Assembly: GCF_001580995.1 (NCBI RefSeq)
Contig: NZ_LHZU01000132.1
Span: 1-64,000 of the forward strand
DNA length: 64,000 bases
DNA from: Acetobacter senegalensis
Lineage (GTDB): Bacteria > Pseudomonadota > Alphaproteobacteria > Acetobacterales > Acetobacteraceae
Direction of reading: 5' to 3'
Below are positions 50,119-58,786 of this stretch, piece by piece (position 1 is the first letter of the stretch; each line of letters begins with the position of its first letter). Both the position numbers and the translations under genes were made by a program. The notes under the pieces are model-generated. The model did no database searches and was not told where the DNA came from. It saw only the letters and a program-made list of their open reading frames with translations.

Positions 50119-50877
50119 ATGGAAGGAAGGAATGGTGGACAAACGCGGATGGACAAAGGCTTCTTCCTTGACGAAAACGTGAAAAAAGCAATGCGGAAAG
50201 GACTCCGCGTTGTGGGAGATGTGCACGGTGATCTTGACGCTTTCCGACACGCCGTCGCCACAGAACGTTTCATCATCCAGTTGGGAGATCTTGTCGATTA
50301 CGGGCCAGACAGCGCAGGTGTTCTGCGACTGATGATGGAGGTCATGCAACAGAAGCGTGGCCTGTTTCTCATCGGGAATCATGACCGCAAGCTGGGCCGG
50401 GCGTTGCTGGGCCGTAAAGTGCGGCCGGATCCGCCGCTTGAGGCAACGCTCTCTCAACTTGCCCTGCCCGAAAATGCCGATATCGCCCGTGCCGCACTCT
50501 CCTGCCTAGAATCAGCCCCCGCATGGCTGGTGCTGGACCGCAAGATTTTTGTACATGGTGCCTTTGATGTCCGCATGCTCATGGAACCACCGCCACCACC
50601 GCTGGAACGGGTGACATTCCTGCTCTCACGCGCATTGTTCGGTGAAACCACCAACCGCATGCAGAAAGATGGTTACCCCGAACGGTGCCTGAACTGGGTC
50701 AACCATATTCCCGGTGGTTACACTGTTTACTGTGGGCATGATCAACGCTCCACCAATGGGTGCCCCCTTACCATTCCCGGCCGCGCAGGGGGGCAAGCCA
50801 TCTTTACAGATACCGGCGCCGGCAAAGGCGGCCATCTTGCATGGCTAGACCTGCCGCCGGTTTCCATGGAAAACTGA
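50119..50877 (+). CDS. Calcineurin-like metallophosphoesterase
   Basis: The product (about 252 residues from this start) shows the phosphoprotein-phosphatase-type motif series GDVHGDLDAF, QLGDLVDYGPDS, LIGNHDRKLG (about 32-105) and later FVHGAFD and YCGHDQ, each supplying metal-binding His/Asp/Asn. This resembles bacterial PrpA/ApaH-like Ser/Thr phosphatases or diadenosine tetraphosphatases; the substrate is unknown. The start is uncertain: in-frame ATGs lie at 50068, 50119 and 50149, none with a strong ribosome binding site. It is the first gene of a plus-strand series leading through aroQ and sixA towards citrate synthase. Confidence 0.88.
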   Translation: MEGRNGGQTRMDKGFFLDENVKKAMRKGLRVVGDVHGDLDAFRHAVATERFIIQLGDLVDYGPDSAGVLRLMMEVMQQKRGLFLIGNHDRKLGRALLGRKVRPDPPLEATLSQLALPENADIARAALSCLESAPAWLVLDRKIFVHGAFDVRMLMEPPPPPLERVTFLLSRALFGETTNRMQKDGYPERCLNWVNHIPGGYTVYCGHDQRSTNGCPLTIPGRAGGQAIFTDTGAGKGGHLAWLDLPPVSMEN

Positions 50878-50946
50878 ACCGGAGCCGTATAAAAAAGCGC
50901 TGAAACCCGGCCTCTTTGACCTTCAACCAAGAGATACCATACCACC

Positions 50947-51264
50947 GTGACAGACCAGACTTCTCCCGCAGATGCTCTTCAGGACCTCCGCCGCAGCATT
51001 GACAATATTGACGCAGCCCTTGTTGCCATTCTGGCAGAGCGCTTTCGTTGCACAAAAGCTGTTGGAGCCCTCAAGGCCCGCTATGGCATGCCGCCTGCTG
51101 ACCCCGCGCGTGAAAGCCGGCAGATCGCACGGCTGCGTACCCTTGCAGAAGAAGCTCATCTGGACCCGGATTTTGCTGAAAAATTCCTGAACTTCATTAT
51201 TCACGAAGTCATCCGGCATCATGAAGCGATTGCCAGACAGTCTTCAGACTCGGCAAACACATGA
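50947..51264 (+). CDS. Chorismate mutase (AroQ class)
   Basis: Chorismate mutase makes prephenate for phenylalanine and tyrosine. The 105-residue helical product has LRRSIDNIDAALVAILAERFRCTKAVGALKA (about 14-44), with the arginine and lysine expected in the active site, and a later HLDPDFAEKFLNFIIHEVIRHH helix, as in stand-alone AroQ domains. The GTG start is 69 bp after the phosphatase stop with AAGAGA upstream. Its stop overlaps the sixA ATG by four bases (ATGA). Proteins of this kind next to sixA might also be annotated as CM-like; the catalytic role is inferred from the family. Confidence 0.88.
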   Translation: MTDQTSPADALQDLRRSIDNIDAALVAILAERFRCTKAVGALKARYGMPPADPARESRQIARLRTLAEEAHLDPDFAEKFLNFIIHEVIRHHEAIARQSSDSANT

Positions 51265-51788
51265 CACGCCGCCTGCTGCTGCTAAGGCATGCGGAGGCAG
51301 CCCCGCCCCCTGCAGGTGACTTCAGTGAAACGGCTGATCTCGCCCGCCCCCTGACGGCAGCAGGCCGCGCCGCCGCCCAAAGATGCGGTGTCTGGCTGCG
51401 GCAGCATACGCTCTCGCCAGACCTTGTACTGTGCAGCCCCTCCGTTCGCACCCGCCAGACTCTGGAAGGGCTACTTCCCTTTCAGCTGCCTCCAGCTTTC
51501 CCTACCCGCTTCTGCCCCGAAATTTATGAAGCGCCACCAGAAGCACTGCTTGCCCAGATTCGTACCGCACCGGTTCAGGCACGCACCGTTCTTCTGATCG
51601 GCCATAATCCGGGCATCTCCGCATTGGCCCGCCTGCTGGATCAGCAGGCCATTGCACTTGATCAGGGATTCGCAACTGCGTCCCTCGCGGTCTTCAGCAT
51701 GTGGGGGTCAGACACAGGAACCGACACACCAAACTGGGCGCAATGTGACGGACAAAGCCTGACTTTGGACACATTCGCGCGACCCTAG
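51261..51788 (+). CDS. sixA: SixA-like phosphohistidine phosphatase (AarB-like)
   Basis: A histidine phosphatase superfamily member with the catalytic LLLLRHAEA (RH at residues 9-10), arginine-containing SPSVRTRQTLEG, and the second catalytic His in LLIGHNPGISALA (about 114). The 175 residues match SixA-type phosphatases, which dephosphorylate phosphohistidine in proteins. In Acetobacter aceti the gene aarB, beside the citrate synthase gene aarA, encodes such a protein, so this is probably the equivalent. It overlaps aroQ by four bases and lies 150 bp before citrate synthase. Confidence 0.9.
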   Translation: MTRRLLLLRHAEAAPPPAGDFSETADLARPLTAAGRAAAQRCGVWLRQHTLSPDLVLCSPSVRTRQTLEGLLPFQLPPAFPTRFCPEIYEAPPEALLAQIRTAPVQARTVLLIGHNPGISALARLLDQQAIALDQGFATASLAVFSMWGSDTGTDTPNWAQCDGQSLTLDTFARP

Positions 51789-51938
51789 CGCGGAAAAACA
51801 GCGGTTTTCCGGCGGAGAGCTCCCAAGATAACGCGCGGTTTATCGGCACACTTCTTCCTGTTTCTCACGGGATCGGAGACAACACTCAAACAGCAGGCCG
51901 CAACAGGGCTGCGGTCTCTAAATGCAGAAGGAAACATC

Positions 51939-53249
51939 ATGAGCGCGTCGCAGAACGAAGGTAAGCAGAACACCGCCAGCCTTTCGCTGGGTGGAAAAAC
52001 TGCCGAATTCCCTGTTCTTTCCGGCACCCTGGGGCCGGATGTTGTCGATATTCGCAAGCTTCCGGCTCAGCTGGGCGTTTTCACCTTTGATCCCGGATAC
52101 GGTGAAACAGCATCCTGCAACAGTAAGATCACCTTTATTGATGGGGATAATGGTGTCCTTCTGCATCGGGGTTATCCGATCGCCCAACTGGCAGAACAGG
52201 CATCTTACGAAGAAGTCATTTACCTTCTGCTGAATGGCGAACTGCCGAGTGATGCTGAATACAAGAAATTCACGCACACCCTGACCAACCATACGCTGCT
52301 CCATGAGCAGATCCGCAATTTCTTCAATGGCTTCCGGCGTGATGCTCACCCCATGGCCATTCTGTGTGGCACCGTTGGGGCGCTGTCCGCGTTCTACCCC
52401 GACGCCAATGACATCGCGGTTCAGGCCAACCGTGATCTGGCCGCCATGCGGTTGATTGCCAAGATCCCGACCATTGCCGCGTGGGCTTACAAATATACGC
52501 AGGGTGAAGCCTTCATCTACCCGCGGAATGATCTGAACTACGCCGAGAACTTCCTCTCCATGATGTTCGCGCGCGTTTCAGAGCCATACAAGATCAACCC
52601 TGTTCTGGCTCGCGCCATGAACCGTATCCTGATCCTGCATGCGGATCATGAGCAGAACGCCTCGACCTCCACCGTTCGTCTGGCAGGGTCAACGGGTGCC
52701 AATCCGTTCGCATGTATTGCCGCTGGTATTGCCGCCCTTTGGGGACCGGCTCATGGTGGCGCGAACGAAGCCGTTCTGAAAATGCTGGCTGCCATTGGCA
52801 AGAAGGAAAATATTCCTGACTTCATTGCCAAGGTGAAAGACAAATCCAGCGGCGTAAAGCTGATGGGCTTTGGCCACCGCGTGTACAAGAACTTTGATCC
52901 GCGCGCCAAGATCATGCAGCAGACATGCCATGAAGTGCTGACCGAACTGGGCATCAAGGATGATCCGTTGCTGGATCTGGCGATCGAGCTTGAAAAAATC
53001 GCCATCAATGATGAGTATTTCGTGCAGCGGAAGCTGTATCCGAATGTGGATTTCTATTCAGGCATCATTCTGAAAGCCATGGGCATTCCCACCAGCATGT
53101 TCACCGTGCTGTTCGCTGTGGCCCGCACCACCGGCTGGGTCAGCCAGTGGAAAGAAATGATCGAAGAACCTGGCCAACGCATCAGCCGCCCCCGCCAGCT
53201 TTATACTGGTTCTGCAAAGCGGGATTTTGTTCCGTTCGACAAGCGGTAA
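51939..53249 (+). CDS. gltA: Citrate synthase (AarA)
   Basis: Citrate synthase condenses acetyl-CoA and oxaloacetate at entry to the TCA cycle. The 436-residue product has the hexameric type II signature: catalytic His272 in [11 protein letters not shown], His313 in [13 protein letters not shown], and Asp371 in [18 protein letters not shown] ribosome binding site precedes the ATG. In Acetobacter aceti this gene is aarA, one of the loci conferring acetic acid resistance, and it is adjacent to a SixA-like gene as here. The 150-bp leader contains a CGGAAAA/TTTTCCG hairpin (51791-51811) of unknown role. Confidence 0.97.
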   Translation: MSASQNEGKQNTASLSLGGKTAEFPVLSGTLGPDVVDIRKLPAQLGVFTFDPGYGETASCNSKITFIDGDNGVLLHRGYPIAQLAEQASYEEVIYLLLNGELPSDAEYKKFTHTLTNHTLLHEQIRNFFNGFRRDAHPMAILCGTVGALSAFYPDANDIAVQANRDLAAMRLIAKIPTIAAWAYKYTQGEAFIYPRNDLNYAENFLSMMFARVSEPYKINPVLARAMNRILILHADHEQNASTSTVRLAGSTGANPFACIAAGIAALWGPAHGGANEAVLKMLAAIGKKENIPDFIAKVKDKSSGVKLMGFGHRVYKNFDPRAKIMQQTCHEVLTELGIKDDPLLDLAIELEKIAINDEYFVQRKLYPNVDFYSGIILKAMGIPTSMFTVLFAVARTTGWVSQWKEMIEEPGQRISRPRQLYTGSAKRDFVPFDKR

Positions 53250-53259
53250 TCACCAGCTT

Positions 53260-53290
53260 CGGGGAAGGTTTTTCCGCCTTCCCCGGCTTT
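53260..53290 (+). terminator. Probable terminator after citrate synthase
   Basis: CGGGGAAGG and CCTTCCCCG form a nine-base perfect stem with an eight-base loop, followed by GCTTTCC. The T-run is short, so termination may be partial. It begins 11 bp after the stop. Confidence 0.65.
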
Positions 53291-53432
53291 CCTCTCCAGA
53301 CGTTCTCAAAACGAGTCAGCGCAGCGTTTCTAGCGCGCCCTCTCGTTTCTAATGCGCCATCTGGAAGCAACTATTTCTTTTTAAGCGAACAGACTTTCCT
53401 CAGCATTTCTGTCTGATGAACAGACGCAGCTT

Positions 53433-53831
53433 TCAGACCTCGGCTTCCACCAGAAGCGCCTCGTCCTGCGTAGCCTGTCCTTCCCGAATCATCAGAAACT
53501 GGCCAGACCAGTTACCCGATATGGACCATGTTCCGCTGATTTCCGTCGCATCGTCATTGACCGTGCCGCTGTAATGCACGTCATGCGCGCGGACTGTGCC
53601 TTCATAGGTCTTCACAAACACAACCTGCCGCCCTGTATGATGACCGCTCAGAACAGCATATAGAATGGAATGGTCAGGCGTTGTTTCAGTCGCCTTTTCC
53701 GTAATGGCACCAGACAGCATGCCTGCTTGATCGAGTAGAGAAGCCGTGAAAAATTCTGGTGCATACCCGCGCGGATACGTGAACTGCCCCTGCCATAATC
53801 CTGTCAGGGAGGATGTATCATGCTGTGTCAT
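53433..53831 (-). CDS. Small conserved-looking protein, function unknown
   Basis: The 132-residue product starts MTQHDTSSLTGLWQGQF and is built of short alternating strands (GLWQGQFTYP, LSGAITEKA, VFVKTYEGT, DVHYSGTVND, ISGTWSI, WSGQFLMIRE), suggesting a small beta-barrel or sandwich. No catalytic residues or family is recognised. AGAGG lies before the ATG; an in-frame extension of 17 codons has no ribosome binding site and crosses the terminator upstream. There is no signal peptide. It is a single minus-strand gene between citrate synthase and another small protein. Confidence 0.72.
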   Translation of the reverse strand: MTQHDTSSLTGLWQGQFTYPRGYAPEFFTASLLDQAGMLSGAITEKATETTPDHSILYAVLSGHHTGRQVVFVKTYEGTVRAHDVHYSGTVNDDATEISGTWSISGNWSGQFLMIREGQATQDEALLVEAEV

Positions 53832-53847
53832 GACGCCTCTGAACAAA

Positions 53848-53879
53848 CAAAAAGCCAGACCGGAATACCCGATCTGGCT
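53848..53879 (-). terminator. Rho-independent terminator downstream of the 78-residue gene
   Basis: On the minus strand AGCCAGATCGG pairs (one G-U pair) with CCGGTCTGGCT around a five-base loop, followed by five T residues. It separates the two small minus-strand genes. Confidence 0.82.
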
Positions 53880-53925
53880 CACACTCTTCCACAGAAGAAT
53901 TTGAAACCTCGATAGACCTCAGCCG

Positions 53926-54162
53926 TTAGCAGTCACAACCTTTGGTCGGTCCTTCAGATTTACGCACAACGTGATGATCAATCCATTCAGAGACCAAACG
54001 ACGTGCTTCGTTCAGAGACGCTTCAGGATGATGAATGCGATAAAGCGTGGTGCAAGCATGAAACGCGGTTACGTCTTCAGTGCCCACCTCACGCAGCTCC
54101 TGATACGCCGTGATAACAGCACGCTCACATTTACGTGCGATCCGACTTAGTTCAACAGCCAC
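53926..54162 (-). CDS. Small protein of unknown function with C-terminal Cys-Asp-Cys
   Basis: The 78-residue product appears fully helical with many charged residues, two histidine-rich spots (RIHHPE, DHHVVRK) and a closing GCDC. No family is recognised. Support for a real gene: GTG start with AAGGA eight bases upstream, coding-like composition, and its own rho-independent terminator about 47 bp downstream. It may be a metal- or redox-sensitive small protein, but that is only suggested by the Cys and His residues. Confidence 0.72.
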   Translation of the reverse strand: MAVELSRIARKCERAVITAYQELREVGTEDVTAFHACTTLYRIHHPEASLNEARRLVSEWIDHHVVRKSEGPTKGCDC

Positions 54163-54278
54163 AGCACCATCCTTAAGTTAATAATCAATCTCAACAAGTT
54201 CAGATTAAACGCCTCTTCCCTCCCCTACGCAAGTAGGAATGTCCTTTCTCCTGTTCACAAGTTTTTTCAGTGACATTT

Positions 54279-55202
54279 TTACAAGGCCCAACGCGCCTTC
54301 ATAATGTCCGCCACACGGCCTGCTTCATCCAGCACAGAGCGGGGCCACGGCACAAAATCATCTTTCAGAATCCGCAGATGCCTGTCTTCAATCAGTCTCA
54401 GGGCAATCCTGCCGCGGGCTCCACGCAGGTCCTGCTCCCGCTCCATCAAAAAAACCGGCACATCCACAACGCAGGCTTCCACCAACATCGGGCTCTCGCC
54501 TCCGGCCACCACAACGCAGTCAGAGCAAGCCATAAACCCCAAGGTGGGGTCCTCATCCGGCTCGCCCTTGCGCCAGACGAGCATAAATGCGGACGAAAGC
54601 CCCGTAATAAAGGCATCCGTCAGGCTCCTGCGGTTTTCCCCCCGCACACTCAGCAGAACGGAACCCCCGTAGCGGTTCACCATCATGGCCAGTTTCTTGC
54701 CACTCAGCAGGGCTTCTTCCTCGGTGCGGAACGCGCCTTCACCCACGGCAACGGCAACCCGCGGATGAGGCAGATGCTCCAGCCGCTCCTGCCACGCTTT
54801 ACCAGCACGCGCCACAAGATGAGGCGACACAATACTCAGGGGCCCCAATGTCGGGCAGAATCGGGGGGCAACCGCTGCGGCGGAAGACGCCACCACCAGA
54901 TCAAACGGAAGAGAACGGAGCATGGGGGCTGTACGGGCCTCTCCCCGCACACACCAGACCACCGGGCATTCTGCTTTCCGGGCCGCCCGCAGGGCCGCGT
55001 AGCCGCTCCGCACGCCCGATGTCAGAATAAGCCCCGGTGCGCGCCGTCCCTTAAGGTCCGAATCGAGCGCCAGATCATCCACACTGATGCGCCTGAACAA
55101 ACACCCAAGCCGGGACGCCAGAATATAGGCGGGCCCAGCTTCTCCTGCTGCGGCCTTCTCCACCACCCATACCGGGGCCAACTGCGTCACAGACAACATC
55201 AT
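54279..55202 (-). CDS. ELM1-like (mitochondrial fission ELM1 family, DUF1022) protein
   Basis: The 307-residue product resembles bacterial ELM1-family proteins, which have a glycosyltransferase-B-like fold: PGLILTSGVRSGYAALRAARKA near the N terminus, LLSVRGENRRSLTDAF (about 187-202), and the C-terminal CSDCVVVAGGESPMLVEACV (about 235-254) with the sugar-nucleotide-like binding loop. Whether it is a real glycosyltransferase is not known. Two adjacent ATGs follow GGAATGAAAAA. It is divergent from pyrE across about 100 bp. The family assignment is moderately sure. Confidence 0.72.
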   Translation of the reverse strand: MMLSVTQLAPVWVVEKAAAGEAGPAYILASRLGCLFRRISVDDLALDSDLKGRRAPGLILTSGVRSGYAALRAARKAECPVVWCVRGEARTAPMLRSLPFDLVVASSAAAVAPRFCPTLGPLSIVSPHLVARAGKAWQERLEHLPHPRVAVAVGEGAFRTEEEALLSGKKLAMMVNRYGGSVLLSVRGENRRSLTDAFITGLSSAFMLVWRKGEPDEDPTLGFMACSDCVVVAGGESPMLVEACVVDVPVFLMEREQDLRGARGRIALRLIEDRHLRILKDDFVPWPRSVLDEAGRVADIMKARWAL

Positions 55203-55303
55203 TTTTTCATTCCGCCGCCGAAGACTGAGATGAAGCATAGATTTTCAGGCTGCCTGAGGCTATTGCAAAGCAAATTCCAACCGCCAATTCAAGGAAACGC
55301 TTC

Positions 55304-56056
55304 ATGACGTCACCCGCAAACCTGGCCGCCCCCCATTCTGGCGAGACCAGCGATTGGGACCGCGATGCGGCTCTGAGCACGGCACGTCTGTTGCTGGAAA
55401 TCAAAGCTGTCAATTTCCGCCCGGAAGAACCCTATACCCTGACCTCCGGCTGGAAATCCCCGGTCTATATTGATTGCCGCCGCATTATTTTCTTCCCGCG
55501 TGCCCGCCAGAAAATTGTGGAACTGGGTGTAGAAAAAATCGGCCGGCACGTTGGGTATGAAAGCCTGGATGCCGTGGTTGGCGGAGAAACAGCCGGCATT
55601 CCCTTTGCTGCGTGGATGGCGGATCGCATGCTGCTGCCCATGGCTTATGTGCGCAAGAAGCCCAAAGGCTTTGGCCGTAATGCCCAGATTGAAGGCGATG
55701 TGCCCGAAGGCATGCGCACCCTGCTGGTGGAAGACCTCACCACGGATGGCGCATCCAAAGTACGTTTCGCCAACGCCCTGCGGGATGCTGGTGCGCTTGT
55801 AAACCACGCATTCGTGGTCTTTTACTACGGTGTGTTCCCCGGTGCGCAGCGCACGTTGTCTGAAATGAATGTTGCCCTGCATTCGCTCTGCACCTGGTGG
55901 GACGTTCTGGAAGCCTGCTCAACCCGTCCTTATTTCTCGGAGTCTGCTGCGGCAGAAGTCAGGCGCTTCCTTGAAGATCCGTGCGCATGGTCTGCCCGCC
56001 ACGGCGGTGTTGGCAGCCTGGAAGAAGCCGCAGAATACAAAGCTAAACAAGGCTGA
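55304..56056 (+). CDS. pyrE: Orotate phosphoribosyltransferase
   Basis: PyrE converts orotate and PRPP to OMP in pyrimidine synthesis. The 250-residue product shows FTLTSG-like segment YTLTSGWKSPVYIDCRR, GGETAGIPFAAWMADRM, VRKKPKGFGRNAQIEG (flexible catalytic loop) and the PRPP-binding LVEDLTTDGASK (about 143-154). Its N terminus is about 25 residues longer than E. coli PyrE. The gene is followed after 13 bp by murI, so both are probably co-transcribed. Confidence 0.95.
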   Translation: MTSPANLAAPHSGETSDWDRDAALSTARLLLEIKAVNFRPEEPYTLTSGWKSPVYIDCRRIIFFPRARQKIVELGVEKIGRHVGYESLDAVVGGETAGIPFAAWMADRMLLPMAYVRKKPKGFGRNAQIEGDVPEGMRTLLVEDLTTDGASKVRFANALRDAGALVNHAFVVFYYGVFPGAQRTLSEMNVALHSLCTWWDVLEACSTRPYFSESAAAEVRRFLEDPCAWSARHGGVGSLEEAAEYKAKQG

Positions 56057-56069
56057 TCTTCGCAGAAAA

Positions 56070-56921
56070 ATGACTGCTCCCGCACATTCAGGCACACACC
56101 ATCTTCTGGCGTTTGATTCCGGAATCGGTGGGCTTGGCATTGTGCGGGCCTTACGCACGCTTAATCCTGCACTGGCCATAGAGTATCTGGCTGATACAGC
56201 CGTCTTTCCTTATGGTGAGCAGGATGACGCGTTTCTGGTTGAGCGTATTCTCACCCTCGTTTCCGAGGCCATCAGCAGGCTACGCCCACAGGCTGTTGTG
56301 ATTGCCTGCAACACAGCCAGCACGCTTGCGCTGGATGCGTTGCGCGCAGCATGGCCAGAGATCCCCTTTATCGGGTGCGTGCCCCCCATCCGCTGGGCCG
56401 CCCGTCTCACCCGCTCTCACGTTATTGGCCTGCTGGCCACCCGCGCCACCATCCGGCGGCCCTATCTGAACCGCCTGCACGCCCTGTATGCACCGGATTG
56501 CACCCTGATCGCCCATGCAGCACCGGGTCTGGCCGCCTGCGCGGAGCATCTTTTCCGGGGCGAGGACGTGCCGCCAAGCGCTATTCAGCGGGAAATTGCG
56601 GGCCTGTTTGATCGCGATACCACGGGTAAACTGGATGCCGTAGGCCTAGGATGTACGCATTATACATTCGTGCTGGAGCAACTCCGGGCTCTTTCTCCGC
56701 CTCGTATCACATGGCTGGACCCAGCAAATGCCGTGGCGCGCCACACGCTCACCCTTCTTCAGAACCAGCCGGAAGCGACATCTCCTTCGGTCCAGCCCCG
56801 TGCCTGGTTTACCTCCATGCCTCCTGAAGCAGAGGCACTGCGGCGAAAGCTGCCCGATTTCGGGTTTGATGAGATAACGCTCTGGCCAAGCCTGCCCGCA
56901 TCACAAAAAATAACGGCCTAG
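56070..56921 (+). CDS. murI: Glutamate racemase MurI
   Basis: MurI supplies D-glutamate for peptidoglycan. The 283-residue product has FDSGIGGLGIVRAL (15-28), the substrate-binding YLADTAVFPYGEQ, the first catalytic cysteine Cys80 in VIACNTAS, and the second in LGCTHYTF near residue 195. The ATG at 56070 is 13 bp after the pyrE stop; a longer frame overlaps pyrE and is not conserved. No strong terminator is visible in the 560-bp region after it. Confidence 0.95.
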   Translation: MTAPAHSGTHHLLAFDSGIGGLGIVRALRTLNPALAIEYLADTAVFPYGEQDDAFLVERILTLVSEAISRLRPQAVVIACNTASTLALDALRAAWPEIPFIGCVPPIRWAARLTRSHVIGLLATRATIRRPYLNRLHALYAPDCTLIAHAAPGLAACAEHLFRGEDVPPSAIQREIAGLFDRDTTGKLDAVGLGCTHYTFVLEQLRALSPPRITWLDPANAVARHTLTLLQNQPEATSPSVQPRAWFTSMPPEAEALRRKLPDFGFDEITLWPSLPASQKITA

Positions 56922-57482
56922 CCCAAACCAAGCAGCGTAGAGGCCCGCGACAAAATACGTCCCAAGGGCGGCAGACGTAAAAGCGCACCCAGAACAACAG
57001 CGTGGCAAAAAATTATCGGCTGTTTCTCCGTCCACGCTCTGCACCTCCTCTTCCAAACCCGGTTAGCGCCTTTTTCCGGGCTAACCTGACTGGCCACGTC
57101 GTACAGCGGCAGAGCGGCACCTGAGCGGCTTTTTCCAAAATCACTCAGGCCAATCTGTGGTTCTTTTTTGCCTGAATGTGGTGCCTCTTTGCCTAACACA
57201 GCCACCATCCTAACGGCAACCCAGCCTTTTCAGCCCTAAAGTGATCTGGCCGCCTTAACCTCCAGATTTTTGAAACCACCTCACCCTTTCGGGATAAGGC
57301 TTCACCGCCTCGTTATAACAAGCGCGCGTGACAAAGCCTGATCCGCAGAGCTAGGCTTCTGTCAAATGGGCCAGCGATACCAACAACGGCCCTCTTTTTC
57401 CGAAAGACGCACAAAAGGCTGTTTCAGGCTCCCTGACAGGAAGACCTCCAACAGCTTTAAGAAAAATAACAAGGATCGTCTC
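56922..57482. other. Intergenic region without recognisable gene
   Basis: About 560 bp between murI and the transporter gene. It has a seven-base inverted repeat (GGTTAGC/GCTAACC near 57062-57090) without a T-run. A 96-codon minus-strand frame (56918-57208) and an N-terminal extension of the transporter frame are present, but neither looks coding to me. It may hold the transporter promoter; nothing else is identified. Confidence 0.5.
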
Positions 57483-58715
57483 GTGAGCCAGTCTGTCGTC
57501 GGCCGCCCCGTCCGCACCGCGTCCACCGTGTTTCCGGTGTTGGGGGCTATCAGTTTCTGCCATTTTCTCAACGACACCATGCAATCGCTTCTTCCAGCGC
57601 TCTATCCGGTTCTGAAAGGACATTTTGCGCTGAATTTCGGGCAGATCGGCTTCCTGACTCTTACCTACCAGATTACCGCCTCCCTGCTTCAGCCGCTTGT
57701 CGGGTTAGTGAGTGATCGCAAACCACGCCCTTATTCTCTTCCCTGTGGCATGGGCTTTACCCTGATCGGGTTGGTCACGCTCGCCTTTGCACCGTCCTAC
57801 GTGCTTCTGGTCTGTGGGGCAGCGCTGCTTGGCATCGGCTCTTCCATCTTCCACCCCGAATCGTCTCGGATCGCACGTCAGGCATCAGGCGGCGCACACG
57901 GGCTGGCACAATCCCTGTTTCAGGTGGGCGGTAACTTCGGCACCGCCATGGGGCCGCTTCTTGCCGCCTATTTTGTCGTGCCTCGGGGGCGGGAAAGTCT
58001 TGCCTGGTTCGCACTAGTCGCTTTGGGTGGCATGGCCCTGCTGGGCATTCTGGGTCGCTGGTATGAACACAACAGCCGAGCACAGGCTGGCAAACCCTCC
58101 CTCACCGCCATCCATGCCCATCTCAGCAGGGCTCAGGTCGGCAAGGCGCTCTTTATCCTCATCGCGCTGGTCTTTTCCAAATATTTCTATCTGGCGAGTA
58201 TCACGAGCTATTACACCTTCTACCTGATGCACCATTTTGGTTTACCCGTCCGCACAGCACAGACCTATCTGTTTGTCTTTCTGGCCGCGGCCGCGGCAGG
58301 CACCATCATTGGCGGCCCAGTGGGAGACAGGATTGGCCGCAAACTGGTGATCTGGGTCTCTATTCTGGGCGTGCTGCCCTTTACCCTCATACTCCCCTAT
58401 GCGGGACTTAATGCCACTATCGGCCTGAGCATTATCATCGGCCTGATTTTGTCTTCAGCCTTCTCGGCCATCGTGGTGTATGCGCAGGAACTCATGCCGG
58501 GCCGGGTTGGCACGGTTGCGGGCCTGTTCTTCGGCTTCTCTTTCGGTATGGGAGGACTAGGAGCCGCCGTTCTCGGCCAACTGGCCGATCACACCAGCAT
58601 TGAATTTGTCTATCATGTCTGTGCGTATCTGCCCGCTATCGGGCTTCTGACAGCCTTTCTGCCTAACCTGAAAGACGTCAGATCAGCAGACAAAGCAGCT
58701 CCAGCTAACCCCTGA
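57483..58715 (+). CDS. fsr: MFS transporter, Fsr (fosmidomycin resistance) family
   Basis: The 410-residue integral membrane protein has about 12 hydrophobic segments and matches the Fsr-type MFS exporters: SFCHFLNDTMQSLLPALYPVLK near residue 25, QPLVGLVSDRKPRP loop 2-3 motif (about 70), HPESSRIARQASGGAHGLAQSLFQVGGNFG (about 125-155) and GPVGDRIGRK (about 280). Fsr exports fosmidomycin in E. coli; the substrate here is unknown. GTG at 57483 has AAGGA eight bases upstream and is preferred to an ATG 39 codons earlier, whose extension is unconserved and hydrophilic. Confidence 0.9.
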   Translation: MSQSVVGRPVRTASTVFPVLGAISFCHFLNDTMQSLLPALYPVLKGHFALNFGQIGFLTLTYQITASLLQPLVGLVSDRKPRPYSLPCGMGFTLIGLVTLAFAPSYVLLVCGAALLGIGSSIFHPESSRIARQASGGAHGLAQSLFQVGGNFGTAMGPLLAAYFVVPRGRESLAWFALVALGGMALLGILGRWYEHNSRAQAGKPSLTAIHAHLSRAQVGKALFILIALVFSKYFYLASITSYYTFYLMHHFGLPVRTAQTYLFVFLAAAAAGTIIGGPVGDRIGRKLVIWVSILGVLPFTLILPYAGLNATIGLSIIIGLILSSAFSAIVVYAQELMPGRVGTVAGLFFGFSFGMGGLGAAVLGQLADHTSIEFVYHVCAYLPAIGLLTAFLPNLKDVRSADKAAPANP

Positions 58716-58724
58716 GAGGTACAC

Positions 58725-58758
58725 AAAAAAGAGGCCAGACACACAGTCTCTGGCCTCT
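58725..58758 (-). terminator. Rho-independent terminator for the polyprenyl synthase gene
   Basis: Arms AGAGGCCAGA and TCTGGCCTCT pair perfectly around a nine-base loop; read on the minus strand they are followed by six T residues. It is about 30 bp after the synthase stop and may also limit plus-strand read-through from the transporter. Confidence 0.9.
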
Positions 58759-58786
58759 CCCGCTTACCCGGTCAAGCTTGAACAGC

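Noticed and set aside
56918-57208. Minus-strand frame of 96 codons after murI
   Set aside because: It overlaps the murI stop, has no ribosome binding site, and the translated sequence shows no family or structural pattern I recognise. It is left as intergenic.
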